64,000 bases of DNA from Sphingomonas sp. Lineage in GTDB: Bacteria > Pseudomonadota > Alphaproteobacteria > Sphingomonadales > Sphingomonadaceae. Positions 51,593 to 60,682 of the stretch are shown here, in pieces. How positions within the stretch are numbered: position 1 is the first letter of the stretch; every line of letters starts with the position of its first letter. Under the pieces are notes generated by a model, which did no database searches, had not been told where the DNA came from, and saw nothing but the letters and a program-made list of their open reading frames with translations. The stretch spans positions 62,001 through 126,000 of the forward strand of contig JAFIGU010000040.1 in NCBI GenBank assembly GCA_017849555.1, in the 5' to 3' direction. Made by a program: the position numbers and the translations under genes.

Positions 51593-53626
51593 ATGGCCCA
51601 CGCAAGCCCCACTTCGATGTTTTCCCCCACGCTCGTCGTGCCCGCGATCGGCGATGCCTTTCGCAAGCTCGACCCCCGCGCTTTGGTGAAGAACCCGATC
51701 CTGTTCGTCACCGCCTGCGTCGCATTGCTGCTGACGATCTTCTTCGCGATCGGCGGCGAGAACGTGACGAGCGGCTTCCTCGCGCAGCTCATCGTATGGC
51801 TGTGGCTGACGGTGCTGTTCGGCACCTTCGCCGAGGCATTGGCCGAAGGGCGCGGCCGCGCGCAGGCCGCCTCGCTCCGCGCGACCAAATCCGAGCTGCG
51901 CGCCAAACTGCTCACCGGAGTGGGCGGCACCTGGGAACTGGTCGCCGCGACCCAACTCGAAAAGGGCGAACTGGTACTGGTCGAGACCGGCGACCTCGTC
52001 CCGGCCGACGGCGAGGTGGTGGAGGGCGTCGCCAGCGTCAACGAATCCGCGATCACCGGCGAAAGCGCGCCGGTGATCCGCGAGGCGGGCGGCGACCGCT
52101 CCGCCGTCACCGCGGGCACCCGCGTCATCTCGGACCGGATCACGGTGCGCGTCACCGCGGAGCCGGGGCACGGCTTTCTCGATCGGATGATCGCGCTGGT
52201 CGAGGGCGCCGAGCGGCAGAAGACCCCGAATGAGGTGGCGCTGACGATCCTGCTCGTCGGCCTCACGATCATCTTCCTGATCGCGGTCGGGACGATCCCC
52301 AGCTTTGCGAATTACGCCGGCGGCGCCGTGCCGGTCTCGATCCTCGCCGCTTTGCTCATCACGCTGATCCCGACGACGATCGCCGCCTTGCTCTCGGCGA
52401 TCGGCATCGCGGGGATGGACCGGCTGGTGCGCTTCAACGTGCTCGCCAAATCGGGCCGCGCGGTGGAGGCGGCGGGCGATTGCGACGTGCTGCTGCTCGA
52501 CAAGACCGGGACGATCACGATCGGCGACCGCCAGGCGAGCGCCTTCCGCCCGGTCACCGGGGTCGACGAGCGCATGCTGGCCGAGGCGGCGCTATTCGCC
52601 AGCCTCGCCGACGAAACCCCCGAGGGCCGCTCGATCGTTTCGCTCGCGCGCGAGAAATACGGCCTCGCCCAGCCGCTGCCGGCGGGCGCCGAGGCAATCC
52701 CCTTCACCGCGCAGACCCGGCTTTCGGGGCTGAGCTTCGGCGACAGCCTCGTCCAGAAGGGCGCGGTCGATTCGATCCTGCGCGCCTATCCCGACCTCGC
52801 CGAGACGGTCACCGCCGCCGAACTCCGCCGCACCACCGACGAGATCGCCCGCGCCGGCCAGACTCCGCTCGCGGTGGTGCGCGACGGGCGGCTGATGGGT
52901 GCGGTAGCGTTGAAGGATGTGGTCAAGGCCGGGGTGCGCGAGCGCTTCGCCGAGCTGCGCCGGATGGGAATCCGCACCGTGATGATCACCGGCGACAACC
53001 CGTTGACCGCCGCCGCGATCGCTGCGGAAGCGGGCGTCGACGATTTCCTCGCCGAGGCGACCCCGGAGGACAAGCTCGCGCTGATCCGCCGCGAGCAGCA
53101 GGGCGGCAAGCTCGTCGCGATGTGCGGCGACGGCACCAACGACGCCCCCGCGCTCGCCCAGGCGGATGTCGGCGTGGCGATGAATACGGGCACGCAGGCG
53201 GCGCGCGAGGCGGGCAATATGGTCGATCTCGACAGCGATCCGACCAAGCTGATCGAGATCGTCGGGCTCGGCAAACAATTGCTGATGACGCGCGGCGCGC
53301 TGACCACCTTCTCGGTCGCCAATGATGTCGCTAAATATTTCGCGATCATCCCGGCGATGTTCGTCGTGCTCTATCCCGGGCTCGCCGCGCTCAACGTGAT
53401 GCACCTCGCCAGCCCGCAAAGCGCGATCCTGTCGGCGATCATCTTCAACGCCTTGATCATCCCGGCTTTGGTGCCGCTCGCGCTGCGGGGTGTGCGCTAC
53501 AAGCCGATGGGCGCCGGCCCGCTGCTCGCGCGCAACCTCGCGATCTACGGCGTCGGCGGGCTGATCGCGCCGTTCGCCGGCATCAAGCTGATCGACCTCG
53601 CGGTCAGCGCGCTCCATCTCGCCTGA
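51593..53626 (+). CDS. kdpB: K+-transporting P-type ATPase subunit KdpB
   Basis: A 677-residue P-type ATPase. [14 protein letters not shown] holds the phosphorylated Asp, [16 protein letters not shown] is the A-domain TGES loop, and [22 protein letters not shown] the hinge motif with magnesium-binding Asp residues. Seven membrane helices. It hydrolyses ATP to drive K+ movement into the cell through KdpA. Thirteen nt after kdpA. Confidence 0.96.
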   Translation: MAHASPTSMFSPTLVVPAIGDAFRKLDPRALVKNPILFVTACVALLLTIFFAIGGENVTSGFLAQLIVWLWLTVLFGTFAEALAEGRGRAQAASLRATKSELRAKLLTGVGGTWELVAATQLEKGELVLVETGDLVPADGEVVEGVASVNESAITGESAPVIREAGGDRSAVTAGTRVISDRITVRVTAEPGHGFLDRMIALVEGAERQKTPNEVALTILLVGLTIIFLIAVGTIPSFANYAGGAVPVSILAALLITLIPTTIAALLSAIGIAGMDRLVRFNVLAKSGRAVEAAGDCDVLLLDKTGTITIGDRQASAFRPVTGVDERMLAEAALFASLADETPEGRSIVSLAREKYGLAQPLPAGAEAIPFTAQTRLSGLSFGDSLVQKGAVDSILRAYPDLAETVTAAELRRTTDEIARAGQTPLAVVRDGRLMGAVALKDVVKAGVRERFAELRRMGIRTVMITGDNPLTAAAIAAEAGVDDFLAEATPEDKLALIRREQQGGKLVAMCGDGTNDAPALAQADVGVAMNTGTQAAREAGNMVDLDSDPTKLIEIVGLGKQLLMTRGALTTFSVANDVAKYFAIIPAMFVVLYPGLAALNVMHLASPQSAILSAIIFNALIIPALVPLALRGVRYKPMGAGPLLARNLAIYGVGGLIAPFAGIKLIDLAVSALHLA

Positions 53627-53638
53627 GGGGTTCATCCC

Positions 53639-54226
53639 ATGTTGAACGACATCAAATCCGGGCTGCGCCCCGCGCTGGTCCTCACCCTGCTGTTCGCTGC
53701 TCTGCTCGGCCTCGCCTATCCGGCGCTGATCACCGGCGTTGGCCAGCTCGTCTTCCCGTGGCAGGCCAATGGCAGCATCGTGCGCGACGCACGCGGGCAG
53801 GCGATCGGCTCGGCGATCATCGGCCAGCAATTCGCCGGCCCCGGTTATTTCCACGGCCGCCCCTCCGCCGCCGGCAAAGGTTACGACCCGCTCGCCTCCT
53901 CGGGCTCGAACTTCGGCGCCTCGGCCAAGCCGCTCGCCGACCGCGTCAAAGGCGACATTTCCGCCAACCGCCCCTCGCCAGACGTATTGGCTCCTCCTGC
54001 CGATCTGGTGACTGCCTCCGCCTCGGGGCTCGATCCCGATATCAGCCCCGAGGCGGCTTTGTATCAGGTGGCGCGCGTCGCGCAGGCGCGCCACGTCAGC
54101 ACGGCGCAACTCGATGCGCTGGTCGACCAGCATATCGATACCCCGCTGCTCGGCGTGATCGGCGAGCGCCGCGTCAATGTGCTGGCGCTCAATCGCGCGC
54201 TCGACGCGGCCTTCCCGCGCCCCTAA
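53639..54226 (+). CDS. kdpC: K+-transporting ATPase subunit KdpC
   Basis: A 195-residue subunit with one N-terminal membrane helix (about 12-34) and a periplasmic domain. GSAIIGQQFAGPGYFHGRPSAAG and ASGLDPDISPEAALYQVARVA are family signatures. It assists ATP binding and assembly of KdpFABC. Located 12 nt after kdpB; kdpE follows 4 nt later. Confidence 0.94.
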   Translation: MLNDIKSGLRPALVLTLLFAALLGLAYPALITGVGQLVFPWQANGSIVRDARGQAIGSAIIGQQFAGPGYFHGRPSAAGKGYDPLASSGSNFGASAKPLADRVKGDISANRPSPDVLAPPADLVTASASGLDPDISPEAALYQVARVAQARHVSTAQLDALVDQHIDTPLLGVIGERRVNVLALNRALDAAFPRP

Positions 54227-54230
54227 CAGG

Positions 54231-54932
54231 ATGCGGATGACCAATGCCCCCCGCGTCCTGCTGGTCGAGGATGATGCCGCGATCCGCCGTCTGTTCCACG
54301 CGGCGCTGACGCGGGCGGGCTATCGCGCCAGCCAGGTCGGCACCGCGCGCGAGGCAATGACGCTCGTCGATATCGAGCGCCCGGATGCGGTGCTGCTCGA
54401 TCTCGGCCTGCCCGACCGCGACGGGCTCGAGCTGGTCCAGCTGATCAAGGCGCGCGGCGATATGGTGGTGCTCGTCGTCTCGGCGCGGAGCGAGACCGAG
54501 GAGGAGGTCGCCGCGCTCGATCTGGGCGCGGACGATTATATCACCAAGCCGTTCGACACCGAGGAACTGCTCGCCCGCATCCGCACCGCGCTGCGCCACC
54601 GTCGCGGCGGAACGAGCGCCAGCGAGCAATTGGAGGCCGGGCCGGTGACGATCGACCTCGCGCGCCGCCGGGTGAAGCGCGCGGGCGAGGAGGTGCATCT
54701 GACCCCGAAGGAATTCGGCGTGCTCGCCGAACTGGCGCGGCACCCCGACCGGGTGATCAGCCATACGCAATTGCTGCGCAACGTATGGGGGCCGGCGCAG
54801 GAGGATCATGTCGAATATCTGCGCATCGTGATCCGCGCGCTGCGCCACAAGCTCGAGGCCGATCCCGCCCAGCCGCGGCTGATCGTCAACGAGCTGGGGA
54901 TCGGGTACCGGCTGGCGAGCGAGGCGGGCTAG
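54231..54932 (+). CDS. kdpE: Kdp response regulator KdpE
   Basis: A 233-residue OmpR-type response regulator. The receiver domain has EDD at 13-15, phosphoacceptor D57 in LLDLGLPDRDG and Lys in ITKPFDTEEL; the winged-helix DNA-binding domain starts at about 130 (LEAGPVTIDLARRRVKRAGEEVHLTPKEFGVL). Activated by KdpD it induces kdp. The stop of kdpC is 4 nt upstream, so it is transcribed with its target operon, giving positive feedback. An ATG at 54237 is an alternative start. Confidence 0.93.
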   Translation: MRMTNAPRVLLVEDDAAIRRLFHAALTRAGYRASQVGTAREAMTLVDIERPDAVLLDLGLPDRDGLELVQLIKARGDMVVLVVSARSETEEEVAALDLGADDYITKPFDTEELLARIRTALRHRRGGTSASEQLEAGPVTIDLARRRVKRAGEEVHLTPKEFGVLAELARHPDRVISHTQLLRNVWGPAQEDHVEYLRIVIRALRHKLEADPAQPRLIVNELGIGYRLASEAG

Positions 54933-54963
54933 GATCGCGTCGGGCCAGATCGGAACCACCTAA

Positions 54964-55050
54964 CCCCGTTCGGGCTGAACTTGTCGAAGCCCTGTACTTT
55001 TCTTCCACGGAAAGAAGTGCAGCCCTTCGACAAGCTCAGGGCGAACGGGG
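54964..55050. repeat. Long inverted repeat after kdpE
   Basis: Arms 54964-54997 and 55017-55050 are complementary over about 34 nt with a few mismatches around a 19-nt loop. The core GAACTTGTCGAAGCCCTG and its partner CCCTTCGACAAGCTCAGGG is a dispersed repeat very common in sphingomonads. It lies between the convergent ends of kdpE and the M20 gene and likely acts as a two-way terminator. Confidence 0.75.
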
Positions 55051-55069
55051 GGTAACGGCAAATAATACG

Positions 55070-56587
55070 CTAGATTTTCATCGTCATGATCGCCGCCACG
55101 GTCTCGATCGAATTCCACAGATTCTGGATGCGGACATTCTCGTCCTCGGCGTGCTGGTTGTTGTCGTAATTGGCCGACCCGACCGACAGCAATGGCACCG
55201 GGAAATTCTGCTCGATCATGAACAGGGGCAGGCTGCCCCCCGAGGTCGGCAGCGCGATCGCGGGCTGGTCTTCCAGCGCGCTCAGCGCCGCGACCGTCGC
55301 GCGTCCGAGCGGCGCGTCCATCGGGGTGCGCACCGCGTTATAGCCCCCCACCCGCCGGGTTACGCGGACGATCGCAGGATAGCGCGCGCGTTCCTCGTCG
55401 GTCGGCTCGGCCTCGGTGACATGGAAGCCTTGCGCCTTGATATGCGCGATCACCTTGTCGATCTGCTTCGCTTCGTCCGCACCCTTGGCGAGCCGTATGT
55501 CGAGCGAGGCAGTAGCGGTGGCCGGGATCACGTTGCGCGCATTGGCGCCGACATCGGCGCTCATCAGTCCGTCGACATTGAGCGAGGTGCGCATCAGCGC
55601 ATCGAGCAGCCCGTCGCCGCCCTCGGACGCGGCGATGCCGAGCTCCTTCCTGATCGCGGCATCGGAATCGGGCGCGGCGGCGATCGCGGCGCGTTCGGCC
55701 GCGCCGACCGGGGCGTCGTCGTCGTAGAAGCCCTTGACCAGCACGCGCCCCTTGTCGTCCTTCATCGACGCCAGCAGCCGCGACAGCATCATCGCCGGAT
55801 TGGGCGACCAATTGCCGTAATGCCCGCTGTGCAGCGGGCGCCGTGCGCCATAAGCGGTGATATCGATCCCGGTCACTCCGCGCACCCCGAACACAACCTG
55901 GCGCCGCCCGGACTGGTGGACCGGCCCGTCGAAGATGATCCAGCCGTCGGAGGCGAGCAGCGGTTTGTTGCGCGCCAAGATCTCGCCGAGGTGCGGCGAT
56001 CCCGCCTCTTCCTCGCCCTCGAACACGATCTTGACGTTCATCGCGGGAAGCCGCTTTTCCGCCTTGAGCGCGTCAATCGCGGTGAGCACCGCGATCACCC
56101 CCAATTTGTCGTCGGAGGTCGAGCGGGCGTAGAGCCGCCATTCGGGATCGATCTTCTGATCGGCGCGCGGGATCGGCAGGACGGTGCCGCCGGCCTCGAT
56201 CGCGCGGGTACGCAGCGTCGGCTGCCACGGCGGCGAGGCGGTCCATTTCGCGGGGACGGTCGGCTGGCCGTCATAATGCGCGTAGAGCACGATCGTCTTC
56301 TTCGCCCCGGGGACCTTCCATTCGCCGTAAACGATCGGCGGGGTCGTGGAATCGGCGCCTTCCAGCAGCCGCGGCGAAAGCCCGCGCTTCTCCATCATCG
56401 CCATCAGCGCCTGGGCGTTGCGCCGGATATTGGGGGTGTCCGCCGCGACATTGGGGATCGCCAGCAGATCGACGAATTCGCCGAGGATCTTATGCTCGTT
56501 GGCGATACGGTAATCGCGCACCCCGGCAGAGACCGGCATCGCAACGGCCGACGCGAGCAACGCGCCCAGAGCCACAAACCGCATCAT
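55070..56587 (-). CDS. Secreted M20 family metallopeptidase
   Basis: A 505-residue exported dipeptidase/carboxypeptidase-like enzyme. The signal peptide ends VSAG. LYAHYDGQP supplies the first metal His and Asp, STSDDKLG the bridging Asp, and EGEEEAGSPHL the catalytic Glu pair; a lid/dimerisation domain with GRRPLHSGHYG follows. GGGGGGA lies 7 nt before the ATG at 56587; an ATG two codons earlier is too close to it. Convergent with kdpE through the long repeat. Confidence 0.88.
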   Translation of the reverse strand: MMRFVALGALLASAVAMPVSAGVRDYRIANEHKILGEFVDLLAIPNVAADTPNIRRNAQALMAMMEKRGLSPRLLEGADSTTPPIVYGEWKVPGAKKTIVLYAHYDGQPTVPAKWTASPPWQPTLRTRAIEAGGTVLPIPRADQKIDPEWRLYARSTSDDKLGVIAVLTAIDALKAEKRLPAMNVKIVFEGEEEAGSPHLGEILARNKPLLASDGWIIFDGPVHQSGRRQVVFGVRGVTGIDITAYGARRPLHSGHYGNWSPNPAMMLSRLLASMKDDKGRVLVKGFYDDDAPVGAAERAAIAAAPDSDAAIRKELGIAASEGGDGLLDALMRTSLNVDGLMSADVGANARNVIPATATASLDIRLAKGADEAKQIDKVIAHIKAQGFHVTEAEPTDEERARYPAIVRVTRRVGGYNAVRTPMDAPLGRATVAALSALEDQPAIALPTSGGSLPLFMIEQNFPVPLLSVGSANYDNNQHAEDENVRIQNLWNSIETVAAIMTMKI

Positions 56588-56763
56588 CGTCATTCCCCCC
56601 GTTCGTCAGGGGCGGATTCCTAAACGGAAATGTCGCGGATCGGCAACTAGTGGTGAGAACACAACGGATGAGTCCCGGAATCCTTTCCCGTCACCCCGGC
56701 CCTGACGGGCGGGCACTGGAAAGCACCTTATCCAAAAATTGCTGGGTCCGTCCTGCCCGAGCA

Positions 56764-57084
56764 TCAGTCCGCGTTCGATCGCGGATGCGAATAGGATGGC
56801 GGGTCGCTCGCGGGGAAGCTTTCGTCGGAGCCCTGATCGACCTCGTCCCAGGTTTCCCCGCTCTCGTCGCGGATATTCTCCGGCCCGGCGTCGCGCGTCT
56901 GGTCGAAGCTCTCCATCGGGCCGTGCGAGGGCGATAGCGCGACCGGGGTCGCGTTCGCGCGTTGCGCGCGCCGCCGCAGCAACCCGTGCGTGACCACCGC
57001 CAGCCCCGCGCCCACCGCCGAACAGGCCGCCGCCGCGAGAATGTTGCGCCATTCGGGCGCACGCTGGTGGATCGTTGCGTTCAT
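56764..57084 (-). CDS. Small membrane protein with C-terminal ESFPASDPPS motif
   Basis: A 106-residue protein. Residues 14-36 are a membrane helix, 37-41 a basic RRRAQ stop-transfer, the rest an acidic tail ending DESFPASDPPSYSHP with ESFPASDPPS at 88-97. That decapeptide recurs at the C-terminus of many unrelated small bacterial proteins, with no known function. The start at 57084 is chosen because the earlier residues are polar and uncharacteristic. It lies 88 nt downstream of the mlaA stop on the same strand. Confidence 0.68.
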   Translation of the reverse strand: MNATIHQRAPEWRNILAAAACSAVGAGLAVVTHGLLRRRAQRANATPVALSPSHGPMESFDQTRDAGPENIRDESGETWDEVDQGSDESFPASDPPSYSHPRSNAD

Positions 57085-57172
57085 CGGTCGGCTCCCGTGT
57101 CTTTCCGCTGTTGTGCGCAACGTCAACGACGGGGAGCCGCTTGGGTTCATTCGCCCGCCGGCGACGATCGGA

Positions 57173-58240
57173 TCAAGGGTGCGGACGATCCGCCGGGACG
57201 TGCGGCGGATCGGCGGGCGGCGGGGTTGGCGACGGTTCGACGACGCCGTGCTCGGGGGAGCGCTCCTTCACCGTGATCGGCAGCGTCGGCGCCTCGGACA
57301 TCGGGCTCGAATTCTTCCGCCCCTTGCCCTTCAGCTCGTCGATCTCATTCTGCCGCCGCTGGAGGTAGAAATCGCGCGACCGGGCATAGGGATCGGGCTG
57401 GCCGTCGTGGAGCTGGTGGAGGGTATCGTCGAACTCCGCGCGATGATCGAGCGTGCCCAGCACCGCCAGCGGTATCGTGAATTGCGGCCGGGTGATGCGC
57501 CGGCCGTAGATGAACGGGAACAGCAGCCGGTCGATCGCCCCGCCGAACAGGTCGCGCGGGGTGGTCGGCCCGACGATCGGCAGGAATAGGAATGGACCCG
57601 ATTTCACCCCGTAAAACCCCAGGGTATTGGCGAAGCCGTTGCTGCGCCGCCGCCATTTGAACGGCTTGCGCTTGGCCATGTCGAACACCCCCGCGACGCC
57701 GACCGTGGTGTTGACCACGAACCGCCCCGCCGTCTCCAGCGCGCGCCCGATCTTGAGCTGGAGCAGGAAGTTCAGGAAAACCACCGGCTCGCGCATATTG
57801 TAGATGAAATTGTGCACGCCATCGCGCACCGGCTTGGGCACGACATCCTTATAGGCCAGCGCGATCGGCGCGAGCAGCTCCTTGTCGAATTCCTGCGTCA
57901 CCTCGAACGTCTTGAGGTTGACCTTGGCGAGCGGATCGGGCGCCTCCCAGTTCGCGCGCCCTGTGACGACGACATCGTGCGTCGACGGCGCCGCTTCATG
58001 CTGCGGACGATGCTCGACCGGGGCGGCGGCGAAGGCCAGCGGGCGCGCGATCCCCGGGGCGAGGAGATCGACCCGCGACGCCGGCAAGGCATGATCGGCG
58101 ATCGCAATATCGACCGAACAATATACGCCGCTCACGACGATATCGGAACATTTGCCCTGCGCCGTGGCGGTCGCGCCGGTGCATGCCAGAATCCCCGCCG
58201 CAGCAAGCAGCATCGCCTTATGGGATCCGCGCGCGGACAT
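57173..58240 (-). CDS. mlaA: MlaA family lipid-asymmetry lipoprotein
   Basis: A 355-residue MlaA (VacJ) homologue, which removes phospholipid from the outer leaflet of the outer membrane. GGGGAAG precedes ATG 58240. The signal sequence has ILAC at 17-20, a weak lipobox. The MlaA domain spans about 96-320 (DPLAKVNLKTFEVTQEFDKELLAP, VFLNFLLQLKIGRALETAGRFVVNTTVG, GFYGVKSGPFLFLPIVGPTTPRD). Unusual: a 70-residue N-terminal insert ends HDVVVTGRA (88-96), like a TonB box. The C-terminus is a Pro-rich tail. Confidence 0.88.
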   Translation of the reverse strand: MSARGSHKAMLLAAAGILACTGATATAQGKCSDIVVSGVYCSVDIAIADHALPASRVDLLAPGIARPLAFAAAPVEHRPQHEAAPSTHDVVVTGRANWEAPDPLAKVNLKTFEVTQEFDKELLAPIALAYKDVVPKPVRDGVHNFIYNMREPVVFLNFLLQLKIGRALETAGRFVVNTTVGVAGVFDMAKRKPFKWRRRSNGFANTLGFYGVKSGPFLFLPIVGPTTPRDLFGGAIDRLLFPFIYGRRITRPQFTIPLAVLGTLDHRAEFDDTLHQLHDGQPDPYARSRDFYLQRRQNEIDELKGKGRKNSSPMSEAPTLPITVKERSPEHGVVEPSPTPPPADPPHVPADRPHP

Positions 58241-58444
58241 GGACTTCCCCTTTCCCGGTCGCAGCAGCGGCGGGCCGCTACCGCGATTGATCTTCATGCG
58301 GAAGGACAAGGTGCGCGTCTATCCCAAAACCAACGGCGCCCCTGTAACTCATCGTAACATCAAGTATTTCATCGCAGCGGCGACAACAGCGCGGCCGAAC
58401 TGTCCTTTCGTGGATTGGCCTCGGGCGATATAGCGGCGCGCATC

Positions 58445-59254
58445 ATGTCGAGGACAGTTTCCCCCGATCGGGCCGATTTTTCGCGGCCGCGCTTTCTGCC
58501 GGGGGTGGAACTGGTTTCAGTCAGCTATCGCGACCGTGCGTTTCCGGTTCATGCGCACGACGGCTATGTCGTCGGCACCGTCATCGGCGGCGCCGAGCAA
58601 CTCGACGTGGCGGGCGCCAGCCATCTGGTCGGCACCGGCGACGTGCTGCGGCTCCATCCCGGCGAACCTCATGCCAATCGCAGCCTCGGGGCGGAGGCGC
58701 TGCGCTATCTCGTCCTCTATCTCTCGCCCGACAGCGTCGCGCCCTATCTGTCGGGCAAGGCCAGGTTGACCTTCCGCGGCGCGGTCAGCGGCGATCGTCA
58801 ACTCGCCGCCACGGTGGCGAGCGTTCACGCCGCGCTTCGCGCGACCCCGGAGGAAAAACTGGCGCAGGAAAGCGCGATGATGCTGCTGGTCCGCGTGCTG
58901 GCGGCAAGCGACGCCGGCGCAGGCGAGCCCGCTGCCGGCAGCGAGCGCGCGGTGGTCGCCAGAGTGCAGGATTGGATCGAGGCGCATCTGGCGGACAATT
59001 TCGGGCTGGCCGAGCTGGCCACAGTCGCCGGGCTGAGCGTGTTTCGCCTCGCGCATCTCTTCAAGCAAAGCACCGGGGTGAGCCCGATCGCCTGGCGCAA
59101 CCAGCGGCGGATCGCGGCGGCGCGGCGCTTGCTGCTCGCGGGCCAGCCGATCGCCGATATCGCGCTGCAACTGGGGTTCGCCGACCAGAGCCACCTCACC
59201 CGCCAGTTTCAGCGCATCGTCGGGGTGTCGCCGCAGCGCTATCGCCAGCAATAA
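58445..59254 (+). CDS. AraC family transcriptional regulator
   Basis: A 269-residue regulator with a cupin-type AraC sensor domain (FPVHAHDGYVVGTVIGGAEQLDVAG, then LHPGEPHANRS) and a C-terminal double helix-turn-helix (about 165-268, FGLAELATVAGLSVFRLAHLFKQSTGVSP then IADIALQLGFADQSHLTRQF). It is divergent from mlaA and 54 nt upstream of an alpha/beta hydrolase. The metal-like HAH...H arrangement in the sensor suggests a small-molecule signal. Confidence 0.85.
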   Translation: MSRTVSPDRADFSRPRFLPGVELVSVSYRDRAFPVHAHDGYVVGTVIGGAEQLDVAGASHLVGTGDVLRLHPGEPHANRSLGAEALRYLVLYLSPDSVAPYLSGKARLTFRGAVSGDRQLAATVASVHAALRATPEEKLAQESAMMLLVRVLAASDAGAGEPAAGSERAVVARVQDWIEAHLADNFGLAELATVAGLSVFRLAHLFKQSTGVSPIAWRNQRRIAAARRLLLAGQPIADIALQLGFADQSHLTRQFQRIVGVSPQRYRQQ

Positions 59255-59308
59255 TGTTCAATCCGGCCCGCGCGGCGCCGTCTATGGCGGGCGCGGAAGG
59301 GACCGAGC

Positions 59309-60610
59309 GTGCTGAATTTATCCGATAACAAAAAGAAGATGCTGGCGATCGTCGCGGCGGCGCTCGCCGGCGTGGCGCTGCCGGGCGTCGCATCTGCCGC
59401 CTGCACCCCGGGCGCTTACGGCACCGGGCCGGACGACTTCGTCGTCCTCGGCACCCCGGCGACCGCGCCGGCGACCGGGCAGCGCTATCTGTTCCGCAGC
59501 GGGCTGCGCGGCAGCACCGGCGATGCGGGCGCGCCGGTTACCTGCGCTGACGACATCGCGGTCTATCGCGCGCCCGACGGACAGGTGAAGCGCTGGCCGC
59601 GGCTCGCGACGCGCGAGACCAAGACCAGCTTCGACAGCGATGCGACCCGGCTGACCGGCGCGCTGATCGAGCCCGCCGGGCCGGCCGATCCCAAACGCCC
59701 TTTGGTCGTGCTGGTCCACGGGTCGGAACGGACGATGGCCGCCGCCGCGATCTACGGGCATATGCTCGCCGCGCAGGGGATTTCGGTCTTCGCCTATAAC
59801 AAGCGCGGCACGGGCACCTCCGAGGGCGAATATACCCAGAATTTCGAGCTGCTTGCCGACGACGCCGCGGCCGCGCTGCGCGAGGCGCGACGCATGGCGG
59901 CGGGGCGCTTCGGCCGCGCGGGCTATTTCGGGGGGAGCCAGGGCGGCTGGGTCGCGCCGCTCGCCGCGACGCGCTCGCCGGCCGATTTCGTCGCGGTCGG
60001 TTTCGGGCTCGTCGTCTCGCCGATCGAGGAAGATCGCGAGCAATTGCTCGACGAGGCGCGCGAGAAACATCTCGACGCTGCGGCGATCGCGCAGGTCGAA
60101 CGGCTTTCGCGCGCCACCGCGCAACTCGTGCGCAGCCATTTCGCGACTGGGTACGAAGCGCTTGCGCAGGTCCGGCGCGAGATCGGCGGTGCGCCCTGGG
60201 CGAAGACGATCGCGGGCGAATATAGCGGCGACATGCTGCGGATGAGCGACGCCGATCTGCGCCGCATCGGGCGGGCACGCTTCGACAATCTCGAACTGAT
60301 CTGGGATTATGACGCCGAAGCCGCATTGCGGAAGCTCAAGGTGCGGCTGCTCTGGGTGCTCGCCGGCGAGGATCGCGAGGCGCCGATCGTCGCGACGCAG
60401 GCGATCCTGTCGAAGCTCCACGCCGCCGGCCAGCCGATCGACGCTTATCTGTTCCCGGACACCGACCATGGCATCGTCGAATTCCGCACCAATGCCGACG
60501 GCAGCCGCACCGCGACACGGATCACCGACGGCTATCTGAAGCTGCTCGCCGACTGGATCAAAGGCGATGTCCGCGGCAGCTACGGCCGCGTGGAGAAGCT
60601 TTATCGGTAA
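59309..60610 (+). CDS. Exported alpha/beta hydrolase
   Basis: A 433-residue secreted serine hydrolase. GTG at 59309 follows GGAAGGGA; a signal peptide ends ASA at about 29 (an internal ATG at 59339 would also give it). VLVHGSERTMAAA is the oxyanion strand, FGGSQGGWVAP the nucleophile Ser, VLAGEDREAP the acid and PDTDHGIVEF the His. Resembles dienelactone-hydrolase/peptidase-S9-like esterases. The adjacent AraC gene is a likely regulator. Confidence 0.78.
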   Translation: MLNLSDNKKKMLAIVAAALAGVALPGVASAACTPGAYGTGPDDFVVLGTPATAPATGQRYLFRSGLRGSTGDAGAPVTCADDIAVYRAPDGQVKRWPRLATRETKTSFDSDATRLTGALIEPAGPADPKRPLVVLVHGSERTMAAAAIYGHMLAAQGISVFAYNKRGTGTSEGEYTQNFELLADDAAAALREARRMAAGRFGRAGYFGGSQGGWVAPLAATRSPADFVAVGFGLVVSPIEEDREQLLDEAREKHLDAAAIAQVERLSRATAQLVRSHFATGYEALAQVRREIGGAPWAKTIAGEYSGDMLRMSDADLRRIGRARFDNLELIWDYDAEAALRKLKVRLLWVLAGEDREAPIVATQAILSKLHAAGQPIDAYLFPDTDHGIVEFRTNADGSRTATRITDGYLKLLADWIKGDVRGSYGRVEKLYR

Positions 60611-60626
60611 CCGGAAGCATCGCGCG

Positions 60627-60653
60627 CGAAATATGAACCGTTCGGTTATTTCG
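60627..60653. terminator. Hairpin between convergent hydrolase and crotonase genes
   Basis: CGAAAT with ATTTCG and, inside, AACCG with CGGTT form a two-part stem (60627-60653) with a 3-nt bulge and a 2-nt loop, in a GC-rich background where this AT stem stands out. It lies between stops at 60610 and 60683. Confidence 0.5.
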
Positions 60654-60682
60654 AGCATGATGCCTTCACCCTCCGATCGCCC

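Noticed and set aside
49813..52272. Long frame antisense to kdpF-kdpB
   Set aside because: Same reason: perfect KdpA and KdpB motifs lie on the forward strand.
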